DNA from: Steroidobacteraceae bacterium
Lineage (GTDB): Bacteria; Pseudomonadota; Gammaproteobacteria; Steroidobacterales; Steroidobacteraceae
Assembly (NCBI GenBank): GCA_013044085.1
Contig: JABEVI010000165.1
Coordinates: forward strand, 1 to 13,927
Direction of reading: 5' to 3'
DNA length: 13,927 nucleotides
The position numbers and the translations under genes were made by a program. Below, piece by piece: positions 1 through 7,579 of the stretch. The first letter of the stretch is position 1; each line of letters begins with the position of its first letter. The notes under the pieces are model-generated. The model saw only the letters and a program-made list of their open reading frames with translations. It was not told the origin of the DNA and searched no databases.

Positions 1-710
1 GGCGGCCTGCGGTTCAAACGCAGGCGCGGCGGTGAAAACGGCTCCCGGGCGATCTGCGTTTCGACCGCGGCGATGTGGTTCAGGTAGATGTGGCAGTCCC
101 CGCCCGTCCAGACGAATTCGCCGGGCTGAAGTCCGCTTTGATCGGCGAGCATGTGCGTGAGCAGTGCATAAGAGGCGATATTGAAGGGAACTCCAAGGAA
201 CGCGTCGGCGCTACGCTGGTAGAGCTGGCACGAGAGCCGCCCACCCGCCACGTAGAACTGGAACAGCGCGTGGCACGGTGCCAGCGCCATCTCGTCGAGT
301 TCGGCGACGTTCCACGCGCTGACGATCAGACGACGCGAATCCGGCTCCGAGCGCAGCTGCCCGAGAAGCTGCGCGATCTGGTCGATGTGGCGGCCGTCCG
401 CGGTCGGCCAGCTGCGCCATTGGCGTCCGTATATCGGGCCAAGATCACCGGCCGCGTCCGCCCATTCATCCCAGATCGTGACCCCGTGTTCGTGAAGGTA
501 TCCGACGTTCGTGTCGCCGCTCAGGAACCACAGGAGTTCGTGGACGATCGAGCGCAGATGCAGCTTCTTCGTAGTCACCAGCGGGAACCCGGCGCCGAGA
601 TCGAAACGCATCTGTCGTCCGAAGACACTGATCGTGCCCGTTCCGGTGCGGTCGCCTTTGCGGGCGCCGGCTTGCAATATGTCGCTCAGGAAATCGAGAT
701 ATTGCCGCAT
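1..710 (-). CDS. thyA: Thymidylate synthase ThyA (3' end beyond the window)
   Basis: Cytosolic thymidylate synthase converts dUMP and 5,10-methylene-tetrahydrofolate to dTMP and dihydrofolate. The reverse strand from the ATG at 710 reads 236 residues without a stop to the window edge. It opens MRQYLDFLSDILQAG, followed by the DRTGTGT folate/dUMP loop (20-26), FPLVTTKK (42-49), WDEWAD (80-85) and the catalytic MALAPCHALFQF block. The nucleophile is Cys146, at the same number as in E. coli ThyA. The dUMP-binding DSRR (124-127) and QLYQRS motifs are also present. The E. coli protein has 264 residues, so roughly 28 are missing on the left. The start lies 13 bases after the lgt stop on the same strand, the lgt-thyA order known from enterobacteria, so the two are probably cotranscribed. 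The call is near certain; only the C-terminus is unseen. Confidence 0.97.
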   Translation of the reverse strand, partial: MRQYLDFLSDILQAGARKGDRTGTGTISVFGRQMRFDLGAGFPLVTTKKLHLRSIVHELLWFLSGDTNVGYLHEHGVTIWDEWADAAGDLGPIYGRQWRSWPTADGRHIDQIAQLLGQLRSEPDSRRLIVSAWNVAELDEMALAPCHALFQFYVAGGRLSCQLYQRSADAFLGVPFNIASYALLTHMLADQSGLQPGEFVWTGGDCHIYLNHIAAVETQIAREPFSPPRLRLNRRP

Positions 711-723
711 CGGCCGAGGCAGC

Positions 724-1581
724 CTATGGGCCGTCGGCCGGCTTCAGGTTGCCGCTGACCCCGTTGCGCCGATAGGCATAGACCATCATGATCGCACCGA
801 TGACCATCATCGGCATCGTCAGCAGCATACCCATCGTCAGCCATCCGCCGTAAAGATAACCGATGTTCGCGTCGGGCAGCCGGACCCACTCGACCGAGAA
901 GCGCGCGATGCCGTAGACGATCATGAACAATGCGCTCGGCGCGAGCCGTGGACGCGGCTTTTTCGTGTAGAACCACAGGATCAAGAACAGCGTCAGCCCC
1001 TCGAGCGCGGCCTCGTACAGCTGCGAGGGATGCCGTCCGATCAACACACCCTGCGCGTTCGGCACGCCGAAGGCCCAGGGCAGGTTGGTCGGCTTGCCCC
1101 ACAGCTCGCCGTTGATGAAATTTCCGAGTCTTCCCGCCATCAGGCCGATTCCCGGCAGCGGCGCCAGGAAATCGAAGACGTCGACGGCACGCTTGCCCTT
1201 GGCCCGCGCGAACAACATGGCGGCGATCACCACGCCGGTCAGGCCGCCGTGGAAGGACATGCCGCCGTCCCAGATCCTAAAGATGTTCAGCCAATCCCGC
1301 GGCGTCGTGCCGCGCCCGTAGATCACTTCATTGCCGTAGAAGATGCACCAACCGAGCCGGCCGCCGACGATCACGCCGATGGCGCAATAGAAGATGAGGT
1401 CGTCTATGTCGAGGCCCGACCAGGTCGACAGCGGGCGGCTGGCGCGGTACCGGGCGAGGCTCCATGCGGCCGCGAAGCCGATCAGGTACATGATGCCGTA
1501 CCAATGCACCTGCAGCGGACCCACGCCGAAGAACGGCCCAATGGAGAAAGCGATCGGATTGATATGCGGATAGACGATCAT
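724..1581 (-). CDS. lgt: Prolipoprotein diacylglyceryl transferase Lgt
   Basis: This inner-membrane enzyme transfers diacylglycerol from phosphatidylglycerol to the lipobox cysteine of prolipoproteins, the first step of lipoprotein maturation. The protein has 285 residues, normal for the family, with several hydrophobic membrane segments (about 22-45, 62-82, 108-125, 188-206, 214-230 and 247-270). Family marks are YGIMYLIGF (28-36), SFHGGLTG with His111 (E. coli His103), the signature GRLGNFINGELWG (150-162) holding the essential Arg151 (E. coli Arg143), HPSQLYE (184-190) and RFSVEWVRLPD. The ATG at 1581 gives the usual short N-terminus. No strong Shine-Dalgarno stands close to it: GAGG lies about 14 bases away. 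The gene follows rlmI after 46 bases and precedes thyA by 13. Confidence 0.97.
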   Translation of the reverse strand: MIVYPHINPIAFSIGPFFGVGPLQVHWYGIMYLIGFAAAWSLARYRASRPLSTWSGLDIDDLIFYCAIGVIVGGRLGWCIFYGNEVIYGRGTTPRDWLNIFRIWDGGMSFHGGLTGVVIAAMLFARAKGKRAVDVFDFLAPLPGIGLMAGRLGNFINGELWGKPTNLPWAFGVPNAQGVLIGRHPSQLYEAALEGLTLFLILWFYTKKPRPRLAPSALFMIVYGIARFSVEWVRLPDANIGYLYGGWLTMGMLLTMPMMVIGAIMMVYAYRRNGVSGNLKPADGP

Positions 1582-1607
1582 GGGACGGCAGTTTACCTCA
1601 CCCGGTC

Positions 1608-1622
1608 AGGTTCGGAGAACCT
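1608..1622. repeat. Small perfect inverted repeat between rlmI and lgt
   Basis: AGGTTC, three bases, then GAACCT form a perfect 6-bp stem in the 46-base gap after the rlmI stop and before the lgt start. In the transcribed (minus) direction no T-run follows, so it does not qualify as an intrinsic terminator. It could stabilise an mRNA end or be chance. Confidence 0.3.
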
Positions 1623-1627
1623 CATCA

Positions 1628-2839
1628 TCAAGGCAGCGCCTCGTCCACCCGGCAGAAGTGCGCCTTCAGATAGCGTGTCTCCGGGATCGCCGGATGCACG
1701 GGATGGTCGGGCCCTTGGCCGCCGGTTTCGAGTATCTGCAGATGTCTGGCCGAAGCGCGGGCGGCCTTGGCGATGGCCTCCTGCAGCTGATCGGCGCTCA
1801 AATGATGCGAACACGAGCAGGAGACGAGCAAGCCGCCGGCGTCGAGCAGCCGGATCGCGGCCTGGTTCAGCCGCCGATAGGCGGCCTGCGCCTTCGGCAG
1901 GTCCTTCCTGCGCTTCGCGAACGCCGGCGGGTCGACGATGATCAGGTCGAATTTCTCCCGCTCCGCGGCGAGCTGATCCAATACCTCGAACGCATCGCCC
2001 TTGCGCGTTCGCAGCGCGAATCCGTTGCGCTTCGCATTCTCGACGGCGAGTTCCAGCGCCCGCGCCGAGCTGTCGACGCAAAGCACGTCGCCGGCTCCGG
2101 CGCGCGCCGCGCTCACACCCCAGGCGCCGACGTAGCTGAACACATCGAGCACACGCATCCCGGGGCGGATGTACTTGCGCAGCGTGCGCCGATTCGCGCT
2201 TTGATCGAAGTACCAGCCGGTCTTCTGGCCATCGCGCAGCTGCGTCGAGTAGCGCAGGCCATCCTCGACGACGCTCGCGAGCTCCGCGACCGGTGCGCCC
2301 GCCGCTTCGACGTAGGCCGGCAGTCCCTCGAGTTCGCGCCCGCCACCATCATTCTTCAAGAGAATCGAGTCGATGCCGGACACCCCGAGCAGCGCCTCTT
2401 CGATCCGCTGTCGCTGCGCCTCCATGCCGGCGGTGCCGATCTGGACGACGCAGGTCGCGCCGAAGCGGTCGACCACGAGTCCCGGCAGACCGTCGGCCTC
2501 ACCGTGGATCAGGCGATAATACGGTGCCTCGTAGAGTCGCTCGCGCCACTCGAGTGCGCGACGAAAGCGCGCGGCGAACCAGGCGGTATCCGGGATCGTC
2601 CAGGTCTCGAGCAAGCGTGCGCAGATCAGCGAACCCGGGTTGACATAGGCCAAGCCGAGGCCGCGGTCGTTATGCGCCAGCACCCGCACCAGATCCCCGG
2701 GCGCGAATCGCCCCAGCGGCGTCTGCGCCGCGTCGACCTCGTTGCTGAACACCCATAAATGACCGGCCAAAAGGCGCCGATCCTCATTGCGTTTCAGGCG
2801 CAATGTGGGCAGTTGCGCGACATTCCCGGTATTAGGCAT
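1628..2839 (-). CDS. rlmI: 23S rRNA (cytosine-1962-C5) methyltransferase, RlmI-type
   Basis: This SAM-dependent enzyme is expected to make m5C at position 1962 of 23S rRNA. With the ATG at 2839 the product has 403 residues; E. coli RlmI has 396. An N-terminal PUA-like RNA-binding domain (about 12-85; LRLKRNEDRRLLAGHLWVFSNEV region) is followed by a linking domain with GQKTGWYFDQ (204-213). The Rossmann methyltransferase domain has motif I VLDVFSYVGAWG (230-241), a DPPAFAK motif (303-309) and the cysteine-rich catalytic segment CSCSHH (341-346). The frame stays open upstream to 2971, but that extension runs into the divergent gene's leader and start and is not RlmI-like, so I use 2839. The Shine-Dalgarno is weak. 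It is probably first in an rlmI-lgt-thyA transcript. The exact rRNA target is inferred from family membership. Confidence 0.92.
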   Translation of the reverse strand: MPNTGNVAQLPTLRLKRNEDRRLLAGHLWVFSNEVDAAQTPLGRFAPGDLVRVLAHNDRGLGLAYVNPGSLICARLLETWTIPDTAWFAARFRRALEWRERLYEAPYYRLIHGEADGLPGLVVDRFGATCVVQIGTAGMEAQRQRIEEALLGVSGIDSILLKNDGGGRELEGLPAYVEAAGAPVAELASVVEDGLRYSTQLRDGQKTGWYFDQSANRRTLRKYIRPGMRVLDVFSYVGAWGVSAARAGAGDVLCVDSSARALELAVENAKRNGFALRTRKGDAFEVLDQLAAEREKFDLIIVDPPAFAKRRKDLPKAQAAYRRLNQAAIRLLDAGGLLVSCSCSHHLSADQLQEAIAKAARASARHLQILETGGQGPDHPVHPAIPETRYLKAHFCRVDEALP

Positions 2840-2860
2840 CACGACCGCTTCGGCTATAGT
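2832..2860 (+). promoter_or_regulatory. Candidate promoter for the thioredoxin-domain gene
   Basis: The rlmI and thioredoxin-domain starts diverge with only 53 bases between them (2840-2892). TATAGT at 2855-2860 is a good -10 match on the plus strand, about 33 bases before the ATG. The only hexamer 17 bases upstream is TTAGGC (2832-2837), a poor -35. The inner TATA is self-complementary, so it could also serve the rlmI side, but no better minus-strand pair is visible. This is a guess from sequence alone. Confidence 0.3.
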
Positions 2861-2892
2861 GGCGCGCATTCTAACCGACACGGGCGGGCACG

Positions 2893-4959
2893 ATGCATCG
2901 CAATCGACTCCAGGGCGAAACCAGTCCCTATCTTTTGCAGCACGCCGGCAACCCGGTCGACTGGTTTGCATGGACGGACGAGGCCCTGGACAAGGCGCGG
3001 GCCGAGGACAAGCCGATTCTCCTCTCGATCGGCTACTCGGCCTGTCATTGGTGCCACGTGATGGCGCACGAGTCCTTCGAGGATGCCGCCACGGCGGCGG
3101 TGATGAACGCGCGATTCGTCAACATCAAGGTGGATCGCGAGGAACGTCCGGACATCGACCGCATCTACCAGATCGCCCAGCAATTGCTCAGCCGCGCCCC
3201 GGGGGGATGGCCACTGACGATGTTCCTGACGCCGCACGGCCGCCAGCCGTATTTTGGCGGCACCTATTTCCCGAAAGAGGCGGGGTATGGCTTGCCGGCG
3301 TTCCGCGAGCTGCTCGGGCGTGCGGCCGATTACTATGCCGCGAATCGCGACACCATCGCCGCCCAGGCCGAACCACTGCGTGCCGCATTCGCGGCGGTGC
3401 TGCCGGACGGCGGGCCGCCGGGGGCTTCGCTGCAGCCGGCGCCCATCGACGCCGCGCGCTCGGCGCTCGACGCCAGTTTCGACCCGCAAAACGGCGGCTT
3501 CGGCGGCGCGCCGAAATTTCCGCATGCATTGCGCATCGAACGGGCGCTGCGGCATTGGCGCTCGAGCGCGCACTTGCCGCAACCGGACCTCGGCGCGTTG
3601 TACATGGTCGGCCTGTGCCTGACCCGCATGGCCGAGGGCGGCATCTACGATCAGATCGGCGGCGGATGGCACCGCTACGCGGTCGATCCGAAGTGGGAGA
3701 TCCCGCACTTCGAGAAAATGCTCTATGACAACGGCATGCTGCTCTCCCTGTACGCCGAGGCACACCTGGCAACCGGGGAAGCGCTGTTCGCGCGCATCGC
3801 CGGCGAGACCGCCGACTGGGCGCTGCGCGATATGCGCTCGCCTGAGGGGGCGTTCTACTCGAGCCTCGACGCCGATGCTGCGGACGGCGAGGGCGGGTCC
3901 TACCTCTGGGATCGCGAGGAGATTTCCTCATTGCTCGAGGCGGAGGAATTCGCGCCCTTCGCGGCCCGCTACGGGGTCGACGGGCCGGCGAATTTCGCGG
4001 GACGCTGGCACCTGCGCGTCGTCGAACCGCTGGCCGAGATCGGCGCGCGGCTGAACCGCGAGGAGGCTGCGACCGAAGCGTCCATCGAGTCGGCACGCGC
4101 CAAACTCCTAAGTCGCCGCACCCGGCGCGCCCAACCCGGCCGCGACGAAAAGGTGCTCACCGCTTGGAATGCCCTGCTGATCCGCGGACTCGCGATCGCC
4201 TCGCGGGTGCTCGACCGGCCGGAGCTGGCGGACGCCGCGTGCGCCGCGACGGACTTCATCGCGGAACGGCTATGGCAGGACGGCAGGCTGTTCGCCGTCC
4301 ACGCCGGCGGCCGGGCACGGTTTGCGGCCTATCTGGATGATCATGCCTTCCTCGCCGACGCTCTGCTCGAGCTGCTGCAGACCCGCTGGCGCAGCCGCGA
4401 CTGGAACCTGCTCATCGATCTGGCGGAACGGCTGCTCGCCGACTTCGAGGACGGCGCAGCCGGCGGATTCTTTTTTACCGCATGCGATCACGAAACGCTG
4501 CTTTACCGCGCCAAACCGTTCGCCGACGAATCGCTGCCATCGGGCAATGGTGTCGCGGCCGACCTGCTCAGCCGCCTCGGCAGCCTCAGTGGCGAACCAC
4601 GCTACCTGCTTGCGGCGCAGCGTACGCTGAGTGCCGCCCTGCCGCTGATGTCGCACCACCCGGAGGGCCACATGGGCCTCATCAACGCCCTGCAGCGGCG
4701 CTTGCAGCCCCAGCAAACCGTCGTGATCCGCGGCGCAGGCGGGGAGGCGGAGCGATGGGCCCGTGAGCTTCGCCGGGTGTACGCGCCGCAACGGCTGGTG
4801 CTCGCCATACCCGATGACGAACCGCGGCTACCAAACGCATTTGCCGACAAACCCGCCGTCGGATCGACCGTCGCTTATTTGTGCATCGGCACGACTTGCT
4901 CGGCGCCGTTCGGCGAACTTCAGGATCTCGTGCGTGCGCTCCGCGAAACCCCCGGATGA
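2893..4959 (+). CDS. Thioredoxin-domain (DUF255) protein, YyaL/SSP411 (SPATA20) family
   Basis: The 688-residue protein has the full length of this widespread family. An N-terminal thioredoxin-fold domain (about 1-165) begins RLQGETSPYLLQHAGNPVDW. It holds the invariant CxxC in YSACHWCHVM (Cys51, Cys54), DREERPDID (81-89) and the cis-proline strand GGWPLTMFLTP (104-114). The rest resembles the (alpha/alpha)6-barrel of N-acylglucosamine 2-epimerase-like proteins, with the conserved GGFGGAPKFP, QIGGGWHRYAVDP, PHFEKMLYDN and SLDADAADGEGG blocks. The family's C-terminal paired cysteines are present (LCIGTTCSAP, Cys664 and Cys669). There is no signal peptide, so it is probably cytosolic. Its biochemical role is not settled; a redox function is suggested only by the CxxC. 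It stands alone on the plus strand and ends 3 bases from the convergent HIT gene. Confidence 0.93.
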   Translation: MHRNRLQGETSPYLLQHAGNPVDWFAWTDEALDKARAEDKPILLSIGYSACHWCHVMAHESFEDAATAAVMNARFVNIKVDREERPDIDRIYQIAQQLLSRAPGGWPLTMFLTPHGRQPYFGGTYFPKEAGYGLPAFRELLGRAADYYAANRDTIAAQAEPLRAAFAAVLPDGGPPGASLQPAPIDAARSALDASFDPQNGGFGGAPKFPHALRIERALRHWRSSAHLPQPDLGALYMVGLCLTRMAEGGIYDQIGGGWHRYAVDPKWEIPHFEKMLYDNGMLLSLYAEAHLATGEALFARIAGETADWALRDMRSPEGAFYSSLDADAADGEGGSYLWDREEISSLLEAEEFAPFAARYGVDGPANFAGRWHLRVVEPLAEIGARLNREEAATEASIESARAKLLSRRTRRAQPGRDEKVLTAWNALLIRGLAIASRVLDRPELADAACAATDFIAERLWQDGRLFAVHAGGRARFAAYLDDHAFLADALLELLQTRWRSRDWNLLIDLAERLLADFEDGAAGGFFFTACDHETLLYRAKPFADESLPSGNGVAADLLSRLGSLSGEPRYLLAAQRTLSAALPLMSHHPEGHMGLINALQRRLQPQQTVVIRGAGGEAERWARELRRVYAPQRLVLAIPDDEPRLPNAFADKPAVGSTVAYLCIGTTCSAPFGELQDLVRALRETPG

Positions 4960-4962
4960 ACC

Positions 4963-5409
4963 TCACGGCGCCAACGCCGCGCGAATGCGCCGCTGCAACT
5001 CGCCGTGGATGTGCTCCTCGTACGCTGGCGCCGACTCCCAGTCGAGCGCCCACGGCTGCAGGGCGCGCATCGACTCAGGCTCGCTCTCGTGGCGCGGAAA
5101 CAGATGGGCATGCAGGGCCGGTTCGGCGTTGCCGAACATCGCGTAATTGATGCGTGTCGCACCGCTCAGTTCGAGCAGAACATCACCGAGCGACGCCATC
5201 TCCAGCAGAAAGACGCCTCTCGCCGCGACCGACAACGCGTTCAGATGCGCGACGACCGGATCCGGCAACAGCAGGCAATAGCCGGGAACCACCTGCCGCT
5301 CCCCGAGCACCACCCAGCCGGAGCGCATCCTTGCCACGGCCGGTGGATAGGTGCCTGCCCGGCAGCGCTCGACGAGCCGGTGGATCGCGGTCAGGCTTCC
5401 CAAGTTCAT
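4963..5409 (-). CDS. HIT-family nucleotide hydrolase/transferase-like protein
   Basis: A small protein of 148 residues that I assign to the histidine-triad family, which cleaves dinucleoside polyphosphates or nucleotide-phosphoramidates. The GWVVLGERQVVPGYCLLLPD segment (31-50) matches the HIT strand that precedes the helix. The nucleotide-binding end reads NAEPALHAHLFPRHESEP (94-111). His100 and His102 fit the second (nucleophilic) and third histidines of the triad, but the first histidine is replaced by Ala98. The start ATG at 5409 overlaps the upstream decarboxylase stop as ATGA, and AGGA lies just before it, so it is the last gene of the minus-strand operon and probably translationally coupled. 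The substrate is unknown; Ap4A hydrolysis is only a possibility. Confidence 0.85.
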   Translation of the reverse strand: MNLGSLTAIHRLVERCRAGTYPPAVARMRSGWVVLGERQVVPGYCLLLPDPVVAHLNALSVAARGVFLLEMASLGDVLLELSGATRINYAMFGNAEPALHAHLFPRHESEPESMRALQPWALDWESAPAYEEHIHGELQRRIRAALAP

Positions 5410-6587
5410 GCGCCATCCTGTCCGGCGATGATCCGGCCTCGATCGAGCGCGAGCACGCTCGCCTTCGGAAAAAAATTGAACTCCGAGGCGCACGCCCAGG
5501 TGTACGCGCCCATCGACCGGCCGACGACCAGTTCGCCGATCGCGAGGCGGGGCAATGACAGGTTCTCTTCGATCACGTCGATGCTGTCGCAGGTCGGGCC
5601 GGCGAGCACCGAAGGATGGCGCTCGGCGCCGCCGCGCAATGCGTCCAGCTCGTAGTTCGCATGGTCGAACAGACGTCCGCTGTAGGAGCCGTACACACCG
5701 TCGTCGAGGTAATACCACCAACGGCCGGCGCGCTTGGCCCGACCCATGACCGTGGCGACGCCGATGGCGGCCGGCGCGACGAGGTACCGGCCGGGCTCGG
5801 CAATGACCCGCACCCCGGCCGGCAGTGTGCTCAGCGCGGCCCGAATCGGCGTGCAAAAATCCTCTATCGGCATCGCCGTATGCCGATAATCGACCGGGAA
5901 GCCGCCGCCGATGTCGAGCACCCCGGGACGCTCGCAACACACCGCCGCGCTCGAGAGAAGCCGCGCGCACGCCTCGATCGCCTCGACGTGCATTGTGGGA
6001 CTCATCGCCTGCGAGCCGACGTGAAACGACAGTCCGTGCACGGTAATGTTCAGCGCGGCGGCGAGTTCGCACAGCGGCGCCACGTCCTGAGGATCGCAGC
6101 CGAACTTGCGCGACAAATCGCAAACCGCGTCCGGACTGCGGAACGCGACCCGGATCAACAAGCCGGCACGCCGCCGAAATTTGCCGAACTTGCGGATCTC
6201 GTCCGGATTGTCGGCGACGAAGGTGTCGATCCCGAAGTCGAGCGCGCTGCGGATGTCGGATTCACGCTTGATCGGATGCGTGTGGATGCAGCGCGCAGCT
6301 GCGACGCCCGCGCGCCGCGCCAGCTCGATCTCGCCGTCGCTCGCCAGGTCGAAACAGGCGCCCTCGTCACGCAGGATCTCGACCACCGAGCGGTGCGGCA
6401 GCGGCTTCATCGCGAAATGCAGATCGACGCCGGGCAGGGCCGCAGCGAGGCGGCGGTACTGGGCACGCACACGCACGGCATCGATAAGGAGCAGCGGCGA
6501 GCCGTGCCGGGCGACGAGCCGCTCGATCGCCTCCGGGCAGAACGGATCGAGCGCCGGATCGAGCGCACGGCAGTCCTCAGCGAGCAT
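5406..6587 (-). CDS. Type III (alanine racemase-fold) PLP decarboxylase, probably ornithine decarboxylase
   Basis: The 393-residue protein belongs to the Orn/DAP/Arg decarboxylase 2 family. It has the TIM-barrel lysine that binds PLP in HFAMKPLPH (Lys61), SFHVGSQ (187-193), the phosphate-binding DIGGGFPVD (225-233), EPGRYLVAPA (264-273) and a beta-domain LDDGVYGSYSG (294-304). GPTCDSID (330-337) carries the cysteine and aspartate that complete the partner's active site in ornithine decarboxylases (Cys360-Asp361 in trypanosome ODC). FDHA supplies Asp308, the equivalent of the substrate-binding Asp332. These favour ornithine to putrescine over diaminopimelate or arginine as the reaction. Pseudomonas SpeC is of this type and similar length. 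GAGGGAA lies 4 bases before the ATG. The start overlaps sua5 by 11 bases and the stop overlaps the HIT gene by 4. Lysine as an alternative substrate cannot be excluded. Confidence 0.88.
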   Translation of the reverse strand: MLAEDCRALDPALDPFCPEAIERLVARHGSPLLLIDAVRVRAQYRRLAAALPGVDLHFAMKPLPHRSVVEILRDEGACFDLASDGEIELARRAGVAAARCIHTHPIKRESDIRSALDFGIDTFVADNPDEIRKFGKFRRRAGLLIRVAFRSPDAVCDLSRKFGCDPQDVAPLCELAAALNITVHGLSFHVGSQAMSPTMHVEAIEACARLLSSAAVCCERPGVLDIGGGFPVDYRHTAMPIEDFCTPIRAALSTLPAGVRVIAEPGRYLVAPAAIGVATVMGRAKRAGRWWYYLDDGVYGSYSGRLFDHANYELDALRGGAERHPSVLAGPTCDSIDVIEENLSLPRLAIGELVVGRSMGAYTWACASEFNFFPKASVLALDRGRIIAGQDGA

Positions 6588-7566
6588 CGGGTTCCCTCAC
6601 ACCACCGCCGAGGCCGCAGGCACGCGACAAGCGGTCGTTGATCGCGGCCCAGCGCTCCTCGAGCGGCGGCGCCTCGACGAGGATCTTCGCGCAGGCGGCC
6701 TGGTCGAGCGTGCGCAGATGGCTGTACAAATGGTGGGCATAGTGATCGGGCTTGCGGCCGGCATTGATCCAGGTCATCTGCGCCCGGGCATGCAGCGGCG
6801 GGCGCATCGCCAGCACCGCCATCTTCTCGCCGCGGCCGATGTGCTCGGCCACCCGCGCCTCGATGTCCCCGGAAGCGACCAGCTCGAGCGGCGTCAGCGG
6901 CGCGTAATGCGAGCTTCGGTCACCGGGCGAGCGTGGCGCATCGCCACCCTCGATGAGCGCGCCGATGGTCTCGATGAGTTGCGAGCGGGTGATGTGGCCG
7001 GGGCGCAGCAACCGCGCCCCGTCGCCGAGACAGGAGACGATGGTCGATTCCAGCCCGATCTGTGAGTCTCCGCCATCGAGCACCAGGGCAAGCTCGGCGC
7101 CGAATTCCTCGCGCACGTGCTCAGCCTTGGTCGGGCTGAGGTGACCATAGCGATTCGCCGATGGCGCCGCGATTCCGCCGCCGAACGCGCTCAGGAGTTG
7201 CTGGGCAGCCGGATGCGAGGGCACCCGGATCCCGATGCTATCCTGACCGCCCGTCACGACGGCGTTGACCTCGGCGGCCTTCGGCAGAATCAATGTCAGC
7301 GGTCCGGGCCAGAATCGGGCCGCGAGACGCTGGGCAACCTCGGGCATGTCCCGAACCCAGCGGTGCAAATAGCGCGGGTGGTCCAGATGCACGATCACCG
7401 GGTGATCCGCCGGGCGCCCTTTCAGCGCGAAAATTTTCGCGACCGCGACGGCATCGGCCGCGTTCGCGCCGAGGCCGTAGACCGTCTCCGTCGGAAACGC
7501 GACGAGACCGCCCGCGCGCAACACCGCGACGGCCGCTTCGAGTTCAGTCTGTGTCGCTCGAACCAC
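6577..7566 (-). CDS. sua5: Threonylcarbamoyl-AMP synthase, Sua5 type
   Basis: Makes threonylcarbamoyl-AMP from threonine, bicarbonate and ATP for the t6A37 modification of ANN-decoding tRNAs. The N-terminal YrdC/TsaC domain has LVAFPTETVYGLGANA (21-36), the KGRP motif (49-52), RFWPGPLTLILP (84-95), IGIRVPSHP and the PSAN nucleotide-binding motif (135-138), then LDGGDSQIGLESTIV. SSHYAPLTPLEL marks the linker typical of Sua5, and a C-terminal Sua5 domain (about 225-329) follows, so this is the long form and not TsaC. I choose the GTG at 7566 because a G5 run lies 6 bases before it and it clears the upstream protease stop by 13 bases. It also yields the usual short N-terminus. An in-frame ATG at 7593 adds 9 residues but lacks a ribosome site and overlaps the protease gene. 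The product is cytosolic. Confidence 0.95.
   Translation of the reverse strand: MVRATQTELEAAVAVLRAGGLVAFPTETVYGLGANAADAVAVAKIFALKGRPADHPVIVHLDHPRYLHRWVRDMPEVAQRLAARFWPGPLTLILPKAAEVNAVVTGGQDSIGIRVPSHPAAQQLLSAFGGGIAAPSANRYGHLSPTKAEHVREEFGAELALVLDGGDSQIGLESTIVSCLGDGARLLRPGHITRSQLIETIGALIEGGDAPRSPGDRSSHYAPLTPLELVASGDIEARVAEHIGRGEKMAVLAMRPPLHARAQMTWINAGRKPDHYAHHLYSHLRTLDQAACAKILVEAPPLEERWAAINDRLSRACGLGGGVREPDAR
6592..6598 (-). promoter_or_regulatory. Ribosome binding site for the decarboxylase gene
   Basis: GAGGGAA sits 4 bases ahead of the ATG at 6587 and lies inside the last codons of sua5. It fixes the decarboxylase start despite the 11-base overlap of the two genes. Confidence 0.7.
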
Positions 7567-7579
7567 GCCAAACCCCCAA

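Noticed and set aside
1608..1622. Hairpin after rlmI as a rho-independent terminator
   Set aside because: The stem is only 6 bp and no T-run follows it in the transcribed direction.
511..1941. 476-residue plus-strand open frame across thyA, lgt and rlmI
   Set aside because: It crosses three well-supported minus-strand genes, has low-complexity Arg/Pro/Ala composition and shows no family motif.
4955..4970. Bidirectional terminator between the thioredoxin-domain and HIT genes
   Set aside because: Only three bases separate the convergent stops, and I saw no stem with T-runs around them.
4963..6123. 386-residue minus-strand frame that contains the HIT gene as its C-terminal part
   Set aside because: Residues before MNLGSL are an out-of-frame reading of the decarboxylase. 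The ATG at 5409 with AGGA upstream and the ATGA overlap marks the true start.
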